A DNA stretch of 64,000 nt from Blastopirellula marina (GTDB taxonomy: Bacteria > Planctomycetota > Planctomycetia > Pirellulales > Pirellulaceae). The position numbers were made by a program, and so were the translations under genes. Below are positions 41,488 through 50,674 of this stretch, piece after piece (the stretch's first letter is position 1; each line of letters begins with the position of its first letter). A model generated the notes under the pieces. The model searched no databases, was not told where the DNA came from, and saw only the letters and a list, made by a program, of their open reading frames with translations. The stretch is taken from contig NZ_PUIA01000014.1 of the NCBI RefSeq assembly GCF_002967715.1, positions 1 through 64,000 of the forward strand, in the 5' to 3' direction.

Positions 41488-43161
41488 ATGGATAAACTAC
41501 GACCAGCTATCGCGTTTTTGAAGAAGTATTACTTCTGGGTCTTCGCCGTCGTGGTGCTCTTGGTGGGCCTTGGCGGATGGTACACGTCAATCTCGTCTTT
41601 GGATGAAGAACGCCAGGCACGGACTCAAGAGATCGAATCGAGCTTGAACGCGGCCCGGCAAATTGCCAGTACGGCGAATCACCCAAATACGCAGTACGCG
41701 GAAGAAATGCAGACCTGGTTGACGCAGTATCGCGACGACATCGACCAGGCATGGCAAAAGAAGTGGGAAGCTCAGAAAGGCGTTTTGACTTGGCCTGCGG
41801 AATTAAACGTAGGTGGTTCGGTTTTCGCTGATATCGTCAACGGCATTCTTCTGGGCCGCCCGATCGAAGCGCTGACGGAAGAAGACAAGCCGATGTCGAC
41901 GAACAAGCGTGAGCTTTACCGCGACTATATTAAGGAAGAACTGCCGAAACTCGCTGAAATCATCCACGCTCGTTGGGCCCCAGCGGGCAATGGCATGGAT
42001 GGCGGCGGTCAATTCGGCATCGAGGCTTTCGGCGGCGGTAGTGGTTATGAAGGTGGCGGTATGGCGGGTATGAACACTCGCACTCCCAATGCCCTCGAAA
42101 AGCCACCGCTGGTGATGTGGAATCCCACCAACCAGGCCAACATCCAGTCCAAAAGTTTCGACTGGTCTGCTGGAAGTGCATCTCAGGGCATTGGTGGAAT
42201 GGACGGCTCTGGCGGCCCCGGCGGAGGCGCTGGCAGTGGTCGAAACGTGCCTACCACCAAGGAAGTTCTCTACGCCCAAGAAAACTTGTGGGTGCTGCGA
42301 AACATCATGAATGTGATCGCCAAGACCAATGGCGATATCAGCAGCCCTCACCAAGCCACTATCAAAGCAATCGACACGATCGAATTCGGTCGTGAGGTGA
42401 TGCCTATTCGATCCACGGTTGTCATTCCTCGTTCTCCTCTGGCTGCTGGCGGCTCAGACGAGTACGGCATGGAAAGCGGAATGATGGAAGACCCCTATGG
42501 CGGTTCCGGCATGGGCATGGAAGGGATGGACGGCATGGGCATGGATGGCATGGGCATGGGGCCTGATGGTATGCCGCTGGAAGGCGGAGAAATGGACCCA
42601 GGCGATTACCGTTATGTCGATAAAGACTATAAGAAATTGATGGTCGAGGACCTTAAGGCTGCGACCACCGAGCCCACTTCCGAAAACTATTACTTGTCGG
42701 TCGCCAAGCGATTGCCTGTTCGCATGCGATTTCTCATGGACCAGCGTGAAATCGATAAGCTGCTGGTTGAATGTGGCAATGCCGACCTCATGATCGAAGT
42801 CCGTCAGGTCCGTATCAACCCGCAAACCTCCGGTGCCGGTGGTGGCATGGATGGTGGTAGCGGGATGGGCGGCTATGGCGGAAGTGGTATGAGCGGCATG
42901 GGTGGTCTCGGCGGAATGGAAATGGGAGGGGAGTTCGGCGGCGGTATCGGTGGCATGAGTGGCACCGGCCAAAGCGGGGACAACCTAGACCAGGCTGAAA
43001 AGATCTTCGACGCCCCGGTTGAGATCTACGGCATCATTTACATTTACAACCCGGTCAATCGCGATCTGTTGTGGCCCGAAGGGTCGCGACCGTCCGAAGA
43101 TGATTCGACTGCGGATGACACGGCAACGGAAACAGCTGGTGTTACCGCTACCACTCGGTAA
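41488..43161 (+). CDS. single-pass membrane protein with Gly/Met-rich segments, PilN/PilO-position
   Basis: 557 residues, three bases after the pilM-like stop. A short cytoplasmic head precedes one helix (about 14-33, YYFWVFAVVVLLVGLGGWYTS) and a helical stalk. Three Gly-rich low-complexity tracts follow: about 170-195 with G-G-G repeats, 330-365 with G-M-G-M-E-G-M-D-G-M-G-M, and 450-495 with repeated G-G-S-G-M-G-G-Y. Between them are two compact domains of roughly 80 residues. Not a recognised family. Position and topology suggest a PilN/PilO- or GspM-like platform component (inference). The tail is Thr-rich. Confidence 0.75.
   Translation: MDKLRPAIAFLKKYYFWVFAVVVLLVGLGGWYTSISSLDEERQARTQEIESSLNAARQIASTANHPNTQYAEEMQTWLTQYRDDIDQAWQKKWEAQKGVLTWPAELNVGGSVFADIVNGILLGRPIEALTEEDKPMSTNKRELYRDYIKEELPKLAEIIHARWAPAGNGMDGGGQFGIEAFGGGSGYEGGGMAGMNTRTPNALEKPPLVMWNPTNQANIQSKSFDWSAGSASQGIGGMDGSGGPGGGAGSGRNVPTTKEVLYAQENLWVLRNIMNVIAKTNGDISSPHQATIKAIDTIEFGREVMPIRSTVVIPRSPLAAGGSDEYGMESGMMEDPYGGSGMGMEGMDGMGMDGMGMGPDGMPLEGGEMDPGDYRYVDKDYKKLMVEDLKAATTEPTSENYYLSVAKRLPVRMRFLMDQREIDKLLVECGNADLMIEVRQVRINPQTSGAGGGMDGGSGMGGYGGSGMSGMGGLGGMEMGGEFGGGIGGMSGTGQSGDNLDQAEKIFDAPVEIYGIIYIYNPVNRDLLWPEGSRPSEDDSTADDTATETAGVTATTR
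42508..42570 (+). repeat. in-frame GGCATGG repeat encoding Gly-Met
   Basis: GGCATGG/GGGATGG units repeat in frame within the 557-residue gene and encode alternating Gly-Met with Asp or Glu. Such tracts can change length by slippage in multiples of six bases without breaking the frame. Confidence 0.7.
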
Positions 43162-43232
43162 GCAGATAACGCCCAAAACCTCATCTCTTCTCACATTCGG
43201 ATGGTTTGCAGTAAAAAAAGGATGACTCAATC

Positions 43233-45449
43233 ATGAAGAAGCTGGACTTACAAAACGGTGGGCTCAAGTCAAAATTGATCCTCCACGTTGAAAAGCTCGT
43301 CTTCGGATTGGCTATTCTCCTCGTGCTTTTGTTTGTCTATCGCGGGACGCAACAGCCTTCGATCAGCACGTCACCGGATGATTTGGTCCGTGCATCCGAT
43401 CAGGCACGTACCAATATCGAGAAGCAAACCTGGGATGAGGTTGAAGATGAGCGTTGGGTTGCGCCGGAATATCAAACGGCAGCTTCCCGAGCCAGCAAAC
43501 CAATTCCGTTGGCACCGTATGAAACTCCTTCAAGCTTCCGAGTTCGTCACAAGGAAAGCATCGAAAAGCGACCAGATCCGACATTGTTGCCGCTTGCCAG
43601 TCTGGAAGTAAAAGCGGGATTCGCTCCGTTCGCATTCCTCAGCCCCCAGCAAGCTGGTCAGGGTGGTCTTGGGATGATGAGTGAAGGCGGACCTGGTGGG
43701 ATGCCTCTCGGATCCGGATACGAAAGTTACGCTGGGGGCGGCTACGGCAGCGAAATGGGCATGGTCGATGCCAACGCCCCACCAACGCTGACCCCTGAAC
43801 AGTCGATGGCGTTTGGTCAGCCACGCGGTGGTACCGGTAGCAAGATCGAAGGCAAGTACTTCGTGGCAATTACCGGGCTCGCTCCGCTTAAGAAGCAACT
43901 GGACCTGTTCGAATCCGCTTTCAAAGATCGCGCCAACTACATGGAAGGTCGCGACTATCCACGTTATGTTCACTTTGCCATCGAGCGACGTGAACAGAAG
44001 CCTGATGGTAGCTGGGGTGAATGGGAAAAATCGATCAACGTCACGCAAGAACGCTTAATCGCCCGCCATCGTTGGGCGTTCTTGCCGGATGAAGTTGCTC
44101 CTCCAGAATATCTCGATCCAACGCTTAGTTTTCCGATGCCGCCCATTCTATTGTTCAATCCTGGCGATTGGGGCCGACATTCGACAGTTCCCAAGTATGA
44201 ACCACGGGAACAAGGATACGGCACGGACATAATGACCGAAGACATGGATAACATTTTGCTTCCGCAAGGCGGTAGCGATCTGCCAAGTGACGTGCCAAAC
44301 TTCATGGGCCCAGGCGGTGCTATGGGAATGGGAAGCGAAGGCAGCGGTGGTTTCATGGGACCATACGGTCGTCCTGGGATGGTGTCTGGTATGGGTGGTA
44401 TCGGCGGGAACAATATCACAACGCCTCCTCCAGGCATGATGCGAAAGCCAGGTGCTGGCCGTAGCGGTGGCATGAGCATGGCTCGTGGAGAAAGTGGTGG
44501 CGATTACGGCGGATTTGGCGGTGCAACCTCGATGTTCGACGCAGAGAACAAGATGTTCCGCTTCTATGACACCTCTGTTGTGCCTAACAAGAACTATCAA
44601 TATCGCGTTCAGTTGTGGCTAGAGGATCCAAACAATCCTCAAAACTTCCAGGAAGCACCCCCAGCGCGTGCTCTGGAAGGGGGCGTGCTGACACGTCTGA
44701 AGCCAGAACGCGACAAGATTACCAAATACCTGCAAACCCAACAGGGCGGCATGGCAAATGTCCGTGGTCAAACGACACAGACCGGGCCGCAGTTCCAGTT
44801 CTGGCGTACGACCGAGTTTAGTGAACCTAGCGCTACGGTTCACGTGCCATCGAGTGCAGACGTACTGGCAGGCTCGGTTGATGCGGGACGAACGGTCTAT
44901 AACCGCAACAATCAGCGTCAGATTCTGCGTACGGCCGAGCCAAACGCTACGGTCTTGGCCATGAGATGGGATCCAAAAACCGACGTCAAGGCTTTGGTCA
45001 CCAAGGAATTGAAGGAAGTTGCTCGCGGTAGCATGGTTGAGTACAAGGGGGACCTGTGGATCCTGGATCCTGCGACCTACCAGTTCCGTAAACCGTATCC
45101 CATGGACGCGGATAAAAAGGATCAAGAGTACGTTCTCAAAACTGGTTATACGCTGCTCGACATTCGAGGTGGTGAAGATACCGTTGGCCGTTATACGGAT
45201 GAGAACAACAAGAAGCTGAAAGTACCTGGCGAAATCCTTGTGCTTGATGATGCTGGAAACATCCACATCAAGTCAGAGCTTGAGGAAATAAAGGAATTCG
45301 CCAAGTTCAACTTCGCGAAGCCAGAAGTCAAGCTCCCGCGAGGTGGCCGGAATCCGGATGATCCCTATTCAATGGAAGGGGGATCCGGCTACGACGAGTA
45401 CAGCAGTGGCGAAGGTCGCCGTCCACGAGGCCGTGGCCGCGGCGAATAA
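43233..45449 (+). CDS. single-pass membrane protein with Gly-rich linkers, second platform component
   Basis: 738 residues, 71 bases after the previous gene, with AAAGGATG upstream of its ATG. One helix at about 22-41 (LVFGLAILLVLLFVYRG). The exterior part alternates folded segments with Gly-rich tracts: about 140-185 (G-G-L-G-M-M-S-E-G-G-P-G-G-M), 355-430 (Gly/Met/Pro), and a C-terminal Gly/Arg tail (RRPRGRGRGE). Two segments (VAITGLAPLKKQLDLFESAF and FRFYDTSVVPNKNYQYRVQLWL) look like compact domains. Not a known family. It shares build with the previous protein, so the pair probably form one complex with the PilM-like ATPase. The transcript ends at the terminator after it. Confidence 0.75.
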   Translation: MKKLDLQNGGLKSKLILHVEKLVFGLAILLVLLFVYRGTQQPSISTSPDDLVRASDQARTNIEKQTWDEVEDERWVAPEYQTAASRASKPIPLAPYETPSSFRVRHKESIEKRPDPTLLPLASLEVKAGFAPFAFLSPQQAGQGGLGMMSEGGPGGMPLGSGYESYAGGGYGSEMGMVDANAPPTLTPEQSMAFGQPRGGTGSKIEGKYFVAITGLAPLKKQLDLFESAFKDRANYMEGRDYPRYVHFAIERREQKPDGSWGEWEKSINVTQERLIARHRWAFLPDEVAPPEYLDPTLSFPMPPILLFNPGDWGRHSTVPKYEPREQGYGTDIMTEDMDNILLPQGGSDLPSDVPNFMGPGGAMGMGSEGSGGFMGPYGRPGMVSGMGGIGGNNITTPPPGMMRKPGAGRSGGMSMARGESGGDYGGFGGATSMFDAENKMFRFYDTSVVPNKNYQYRVQLWLEDPNNPQNFQEAPPARALEGGVLTRLKPERDKITKYLQTQQGGMANVRGQTTQTGPQFQFWRTTEFSEPSATVHVPSSADVLAGSVDAGRTVYNRNNQRQILRTAEPNATVLAMRWDPKTDVKALVTKELKEVARGSMVEYKGDLWILDPATYQFRKPYPMDADKKDQEYVLKTGYTLLDIRGGEDTVGRYTDENNKKLKVPGEILVLDDAGNIHIKSELEEIKEFAKFNFAKPEVKLPRGGRNPDDPYSMEGGSGYDEYSSGEGRRPRGRGRGE

Positions 45450-45822
45450 TCCCCCTTTTCAGTTGAAAACTACCTAAGGCGTTCTTCGGAACGCCTTTTT
45501 CTTTGCGTAGATAAAAACATCTATTGAGTCGTTTCTTAGATCTCAGTACTGTACTGCCCGGCGATTTTTGCGCAGCCAGCGAAGGGACTCCCTCTTGCTA
45601 GCAGCGCAACCGGTCCAATTTCCAAAAAAAGTGAGTAAGTCACCAAAGCGGTATTGACCGCATTTTGGACAACCGGTATTTAACCGCCTCACCTAGAAAT
45701 GCAAGGATGCAGATTCACCAGTGCGCGCGGCGCGTGGACAGGGCAAGCGGTCCCTTTTAGGACTTGCGTGCAACTGTTCCTCGTCAGAAACGTGTCGCCG
45801 TAGGGGGAAGGATAGGAACACC
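45450..45822. promoter_or_regulatory. secretin upstream region with terminator and CGGT/ACCG dyads
   Basis: No gene is supported. After the terminator at 45476-45502 come two related dyads: GCGGT-ATTG-ACCGC at 45648-45661 and CGGT-ATTTA-ACCG at 45674-45686, 26 bases apart, with a GTGA-GTAAG-TCAC dyad just before (45631-45643). They are candidate operators or leader structures for the secretin. The ribosome-binding region GGGGGAAGGATAGGA lies just before ATG 45823. Confidence 0.5.
45476..45502 (+). terminator. TTCG-tetraloop terminator before the secretin gene
   Basis: A perfect 9-bp stem AAGGCGTTC / GAACGCCTT closes on a TTCG loop and is followed by TTTCTTTG, 26 bases after the previous stop. 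It separates the platform operon from the secretin transcript. Confidence 0.85.
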
Positions 45823-48800
45823 ATGAATCATTCTCGGACGATCCCAAAACACACGGATCGCAGGCTGCCACAAGTTCAGACAAGGAGTGTCGCTTTGAAT
45901 TTGGCCACGCGTGTGCTAACAGCCGGTCTCATTGCCGTGCTGTGCTTCAGCACTGGAAAAGGGGTCGTCGCAAATCCGTTGACCGAGATTGAGCTCGTCA
46001 CGTCAATGTCGGCGACCGGACAACAACAAGGTTCGCTGTACGATCAGCAAAAGCAGGACGGAGTTCTGAAAGCTGCACGCGATGCGATGCGAGCTGGAGA
46101 CTACCAACGTGCTCAGTCGCTAATCGAGCAAGCCAAGTCGTTCAATGTTCCTGCAGATCCGGCGTTCAGCAAGTTTCGGGATACTCCTGAAAAGGCTGCT
46201 CATGATCTGGCCGAACTGACGGCTGCCCAAGCCAACCCAGACTACGTCGGTCAAAAGCTGCTCGGCCAGGAACCTGGCATGGAGCAGAAGATGGCTGCTG
46301 AAGCTCTGGCTCGTGGCAAGGAAGCCTTGGCCAGTGGTCAGACGATGTCGGCTCTGAACTACTACCAACAAGCTGCTAAGGCCGGACCGAACTTCCAATC
46401 GGGTGGCTACTCGGTGATGGCCTTCCGCCGTGACCTGGAAAACGCAGGCGTTCGTCCTTCGATGCTCGGTGGTGAAATCGCCGCTGGTGGTCCTGGTGCG
46501 GAAACCGCTCCAACTCGACTTCCAACGATTAACGAATCGCCAGAGCCTTCGATGACGGCTAACCCATACGCTGCCGCAACTGGCACCCAGGGCAACGCCG
46601 AGACGGCCCGCCGCATGCTGCTTCAAGCTCGCCTGGAGTTGGCTCGCGGAAATGTGGCTCTCGCAGAAAAGCTGGTCCGTCAGGTTCAAGGACTGGGACT
46701 CGTTTACCCTTCGCACCAAGACTCGCCTGAGAATGTTGACTATCTGATCCGCACCGTCAATCAGATTTCTGCTTCGCCTGTCGGTCCTCAGTCTGCCTAT
46801 AAGTTTGGTGAAGTGCTGCTTCAGCAAGCTGAGGGGCTCATGCTTTACGGCCAATACGATCTGGCCGAACAAATGGCTCGCCAGGTGCAATCGATGAATC
46901 TCGATTTCCAGCGAGCTCGAGTTACTCCTGATCGTCTACTGACCGAAATCACTCGTCGCAAGAGTGGCGAAGCTGGCGGAAATCAGATTGCTCCAAACGT
47001 TCCTGAAAATGTTGCCGGTAACGCCCACGCGAAAGAACAAGCCATCCTGGTTCAGGCCAAGGCAGCTCTGGATCGTGGTGACATCGGTACCGCGGAAGCG
47101 TTCACCAAGCAGGCCAGCACGCTTGGCAATCGAAACTATCAACAAGGCGACCTTCGCCCTGACATGTTGATGTTGGAGATCTCGCGAGCAAAGGCTTCAA
47201 GCCCAGTACGTCAAGCCAGCGGATTTGAAGGCCCGATGGGTGCTGGTTTTCCAGTCGCTCAAGGGATTTACAATCCTCAGAACGATGACACGCGAAACAT
47301 GCCCGCTTCGGCACAGCAAGACGCTACTGGCCAGGCAGGGATGCGTTACCTGCAAGAGGGCGAACAGGCTCTCGCCGCTGGCGACAAGATGAAAGCTCGC
47401 AAGCTGTTTGAAGAAGCTTGGAAGTACGAGGGCCAACTCGATCCAGCTGCACGCCAACGTTTGCAAGACTTCCTGCAATACCAGACCAATCCGGTTACCA
47501 GCGGAGTCGCTCAAACGAGCAATCCTTCGCCGCTGGCGGAAGTCGACGCACGCCAACAAGTTCTGTTGCGTCAGATGATCGCCGAAGTTACTCGCGAACA
47601 ATCGCAGGCAGACGCCATGCGAGAAGTCGATCCTAAGAGTGCTTTGGACAAACTGAAGAAGGTACGTGTCACGGTTGACGAATCTTCCATCGACGCAATC
47701 GCCAAGAAACAGCTTCTCTCGCGTGTCGATCGTAGCATCGAATCGCTTGAGACCTACATCGACATGAACAAGTCGCAGATCGAACTCGATGAACGCAACG
47801 CTGCGATCAAGACCGAGATCAAACAAGATCGCGACTTGAAGATGGAAATCGACAGCAAACTAGCTGACATGACCAATCAGTTCAACGAACTGATGGATCA
47901 ACAGCGTTGGCAGGAAGCGGAAGTGATTGCCCGTCAGGCACGTGAAATGGATCCGGAAAACCCGGTTGTCCAAACGTTGATCTGGAAGGCCAAGTTCGCT
48001 CGCCGTACCTATCAGAACATGGCTCTGAAGGATGAGAAGGAATCGAGCGTTTGGCAGGCACTGCACAACGTTGATACCTCCTCCATTCCATTCGACGACA
48101 ACAACCCAATCCAGTTCGCCAGTGCGAAGGAATGGGAGGATATGACCGAACGTCGCCGACGCTGGCTGGCAGAGAATTCGCAGATCTCGGAAGACGAAGT
48201 CGAGATTCGCAAGGCTCTCAAGTCCAAGGTCGACGTCAAGTTCAACAAGCAGTCGCTGCAAAGCGTCATGGAAACCCTGGGCAACATGGTTGGCATCAAC
48301 GTCATGTTGGATCCACGCGGCCTGCAAGCCGAAGGGGTGACTTACGACACCGAAATCAGCATCAACATGCAACAAGCGGTTCGCTTAGACAGTGCTTTGA
48401 ATCACATTCTGCAGCCACTGCGTCTCAGCTATGTGATTCGCGACGAAGCCTTGGTCATCACCAGCGAGTCGTTCCGCAGCCGCAACGTTTACCAGAAGGT
48501 TTACAACGTGGCCGACCTGGTGCTGCCGATTCCGAACTTCGTACCAAGCTACAACATGGGCCTTCCAGGTGCCATTAAGGCCGCTTACGAAAGCCAGGGT
48601 ATTACTGGTTCGCCAGTTGGTACCATGGGTGGATCGAACCCGATGTCGCTGTTTGCTAACAATCAGGACATCAACAGCTCTAGTGCTCTGGCACAGGTGC
48701 CTAACGGGTTCATCCCTGGCCTGGGTAGTGGTGGTCCTCCGGTCTCCGGTCAGCCGCAAGGTAATATGGGCTTCGGTCCTGGTGGCGGCATTGGTGGTCC

Positions 48801-49983
48801 TGGCGGATTTGGTGGTGGTGTTCAGCCTGACTTTGATCAGCTGATCGAACTCATCACGACAACCGTCGAACCAGAATCGTGGGAAGAGCTGGGTGGTCCA
48901 GGCTCGATCGCACCATTCAGCACGAACCTCAGCCTGGTAGTTAGCCAGACTCAGGAAGTGCACGACCGACTGGCCGACCTCTTGGCTCAGCTGCGACGTC
49001 TGCAAGACCTTCAGGTTACGATCGAAGTTCGCTTTATCACCTTGAACGACAACTTCTTTGAACGCGTCGGTGTCGACTTCGACTTCCAGATTCAGGACAA
49101 TACGACGGGGCTCGGCCCAAATCGTGATAACTCAGGTAGCCCCAGTGTTACCATTGGTTTGGATCCAACGGCCACGACACCGACTCCTACCGCTGACTTG
49201 GACCTTCAGTTCACGCAGAGTATGTTCCAAAACACGGTGCCAACCGTGGGTGGTCTTGTGACTCCTGCTGCGGCTGGTGCCCAGTTCGGTTTCGCCATGC
49301 TCTCTGATATCGAAGCCTTCTTCATCATGCAGGCCGCTCAAGGTGACTTGCGATCGAACGTGATGCAGGCTCCGAAGGTGACCTTGTTCAACGGCCAAAC
49401 GGCATTCGTCTCGGATACCACTCAAACCCCGTTCGTCACGAGCGTGATTCCGGTGGTGGGTGACTTCGCAGCTGCCCAGCAACCGGTCATCGTGGTGCTG
49501 AATGAAGGTACTTCGCTTAGCGTTCAGGCTGTGGTTTCGCCAGATCGACGGTTCGTCCGTCTGACCTTGGTGCCGTTCTTCAGCCGAATTGGTAACGTCG
49601 AAGAGTTCACCTTCGAGGGTACGAGCAGCAGCCGAACCGACTCGACCGTGGAAGATCCTGACGCTGCCGATGGTGGTACGACCAACGATGCCGAAGAGAC
49701 GATCACCTCGGGTACCACGATTCAGTTGCCACAGTTCTCCTTTGTTACGGTGAGTACAACGGTGAGTGTGCCAGACGGTGGTACGGTGCTGCTTGGTGGT
49801 ATCAAGCGTCTGAGCGAAGAACGTCGTGAACGCGGTGTTCCGGTCTTCAGCAAGCTGCCATACATCAACCGTCTGTTCCGCGACGTCGGTATCGGTCGAG
49901 AAACGCAAAGCCTCATGATGATGGTGACTCCTCGAATCATCATCCAAGAGGAAGAAGAAGCGAAACTCGGCTTCACCCAATAA
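45823..49983 (+). CDS. secretin with N-terminal TPR-like array (GspD/PilQ family)
   Basis: From ATG 45823 the protein has 1386 residues; the frame continues to 45721 but those 34 residues precede the ribosome-binding site. Residues about 24-45 are a signal. A long helical, TPR-like array runs from about 60 to 580 with repeated A-R-D-A-M-R-A-G-D-Y-Q-R-A-Q-S-L-like units, then a coiled coil (600-720). An STN/N0 domain starts near 803 (KVDVKFNKQSLQSVMETLGN). A Gly-rich linker, an N1-type domain and the secretin beta-barrel core (about 1060-1380; VPDGGTVLLGGIKRL) complete it. It forms the outer-membrane pore for the PilM-like platform. Twice the usual size because of the array. Confidence 0.92.
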   Translation: MNHSRTIPKHTDRRLPQVQTRSVALNLATRVLTAGLIAVLCFSTGKGVVANPLTEIELVTSMSATGQQQGSLYDQQKQDGVLKAARDAMRAGDYQRAQSLIEQAKSFNVPADPAFSKFRDTPEKAAHDLAELTAAQANPDYVGQKLLGQEPGMEQKMAAEALARGKEALASGQTMSALNYYQQAAKAGPNFQSGGYSVMAFRRDLENAGVRPSMLGGEIAAGGPGAETAPTRLPTINESPEPSMTANPYAAATGTQGNAETARRMLLQARLELARGNVALAEKLVRQVQGLGLVYPSHQDSPENVDYLIRTVNQISASPVGPQSAYKFGEVLLQQAEGLMLYGQYDLAEQMARQVQSMNLDFQRARVTPDRLLTEITRRKSGEAGGNQIAPNVPENVAGNAHAKEQAILVQAKAALDRGDIGTAEAFTKQASTLGNRNYQQGDLRPDMLMLEISRAKASSPVRQASGFEGPMGAGFPVAQGIYNPQNDDTRNMPASAQQDATGQAGMRYLQEGEQALAAGDKMKARKLFEEAWKYEGQLDPAARQRLQDFLQYQTNPVTSGVAQTSNPSPLAEVDARQQVLLRQMIAEVTREQSQADAMREVDPKSALDKLKKVRVTVDESSIDAIAKKQLLSRVDRSIESLETYIDMNKSQIELDERNAAIKTEIKQDRDLKMEIDSKLADMTNQFNELMDQQRWQEAEVIARQAREMDPENPVVQTLIWKAKFARRTYQNMALKDEKESSVWQALHNVDTSSIPFDDNNPIQFASAKEWEDMTERRRRWLAENSQISEDEVEIRKALKSKVDVKFNKQSLQSVMETLGNMVGINVMLDPRGLQAEGVTYDTEISINMQQAVRLDSALNHILQPLRLSYVIRDEALVITSESFRSRNVYQKVYNVADLVLPIPNFVPSYNMGLPGAIKAAYESQGITGSPVGTMGGSNPMSLFANNQDINSSSALAQVPNGFIPGLGSGGPPVSGQPQGNMGFGPGGGIGGPGGFGGGVQPDFDQLIELITTTVEPESWEELGGPGSIAPFSTNLSLVVSQTQEVHDRLADLLAQLRRLQDLQVTIEVRFITLNDNFFERVGVDFDFQIQDNTTGLGPNRDNSGSPSVTIGLDPTATTPTPTADLDLQFTQSMFQNTVPTVGGLVTPAAAGAQFGFAMLSDIEAFFIMQAAQGDLRSNVMQAPKVTLFNGQTAFVSDTTQTPFVTSVIPVVGDFAAAQQPVIVVLNEGTSLSVQAVVSPDRRFVRLTLVPFFSRIGNVEEFTFEGTSSSRTDSTVEDPDAADGGTTNDAEETITSGTTIQLPQFSFVTVSTTVSVPDGGTVLLGGIKRLSEERRERGVPVFSKLPYINRLFRDVGIGRETQSLMMMVTPRIIIQEEEEAKLGFTQ

Positions 49984-50016
49984 CGCCGAATACGGCAAAT
50001 CGACTATGACCTCCTG

Positions 50017-50058
50017 CCGCCGTGAAACGTCTTCGGACTTTCACGGCGGTACTTTTTG
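50017..50058 (+). terminator. TTCG-loop terminator after the secretin gene
   Basis: CCGCCGTGAAA / TTTCACGGCGG form an 11-bp stem (50017-50027 with 50039-50049), with an inner GTC-TTCG-GAC hairpin and ACTTTTT downstream. It begins 33 bases after the secretin stop. Confidence 0.85.
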
Positions 50059-50172
50059 CGCTGTGCCGATAATTTCGCGTACAATAGTAACTTCGTCAAA
50101 GGGATACGTTCGTGCAACTATCTGCGACTGGTCTCTTTGCGCTAGGCAATCGAATCTTAGAGGAAGTTACTC

Positions 50173-50646
50173 GTGGCGAAGTTTGTACTATTTCTCGGTG
50201 TCCTTTTCGGCGCGACAGCAGTCATTGCCGGTGCAATGGAGCATGCCGTACGTGGGATGATCGTTGCCGATGTTTCCGGTGCCGACGTCGAGTTGGCGGG
50301 GGATGAGCTTTCAGATCCAGCTCCTAATCCCGAAGTGGCTAAGCGACTGGCCCAATATGAGACCGGCGTGCGGTATCACATGGTTCACGGTCTGGCGTTA
50401 ATCGGTCTGGGGGTGGTCATGGCCATTTCTGCTCGCGGCCAGATCATGGGGATCATTGCCGCTTTGTCGATGGTCATCGGTGTGAAGCTATTTAGCGGAA
50501 CGCTCTACCTGATTTCCGCTTTGGGGATGAAACAGCTCACGATGCTTGTCCCGATTGGTGGGTCGTTCATGATATTGGGATGGATTCTGTTTTTGATAAC
50601 CGTTCTATTGTTCGAGCCGTTGGTAGATCGGGAAGACTTGGAATAA
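50173..50646 (+). CDS. DUF423 small integral membrane protein
   Basis: 157 residues starting at GTG 50173 with AGAGGAAG upstream. Four helices. Typical family elements are FLGVLFGATAVIAGAMEHA, YETGVRYHMVHGLALIGLG, GVKLFSGTLYLISALG and PIGGSFMILGWILF. Compared with the usual 120-residue DUF423 it has an insertion of about 25 polar residues after the first helix (about 27-60). Cytoplasmic membrane; function unknown. It is 28 bases upstream of the AI-2E-family permease, probably one transcript. Confidence 0.85.
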   Translation: MAKFVLFLGVLFGATAVIAGAMEHAVRGMIVADVSGADVELAGDELSDPAPNPEVAKRLAQYETGVRYHMVHGLALIGLGVVMAISARGQIMGIIAALSMVIGVKLFSGTLYLISALGMKQLTMLVPIGGSFMILGWILFLITVLLFEPLVDREDLE

Positions 50647-50674
50647 TAGCTGCCCATTTGAAGCGAAGGTCTCT

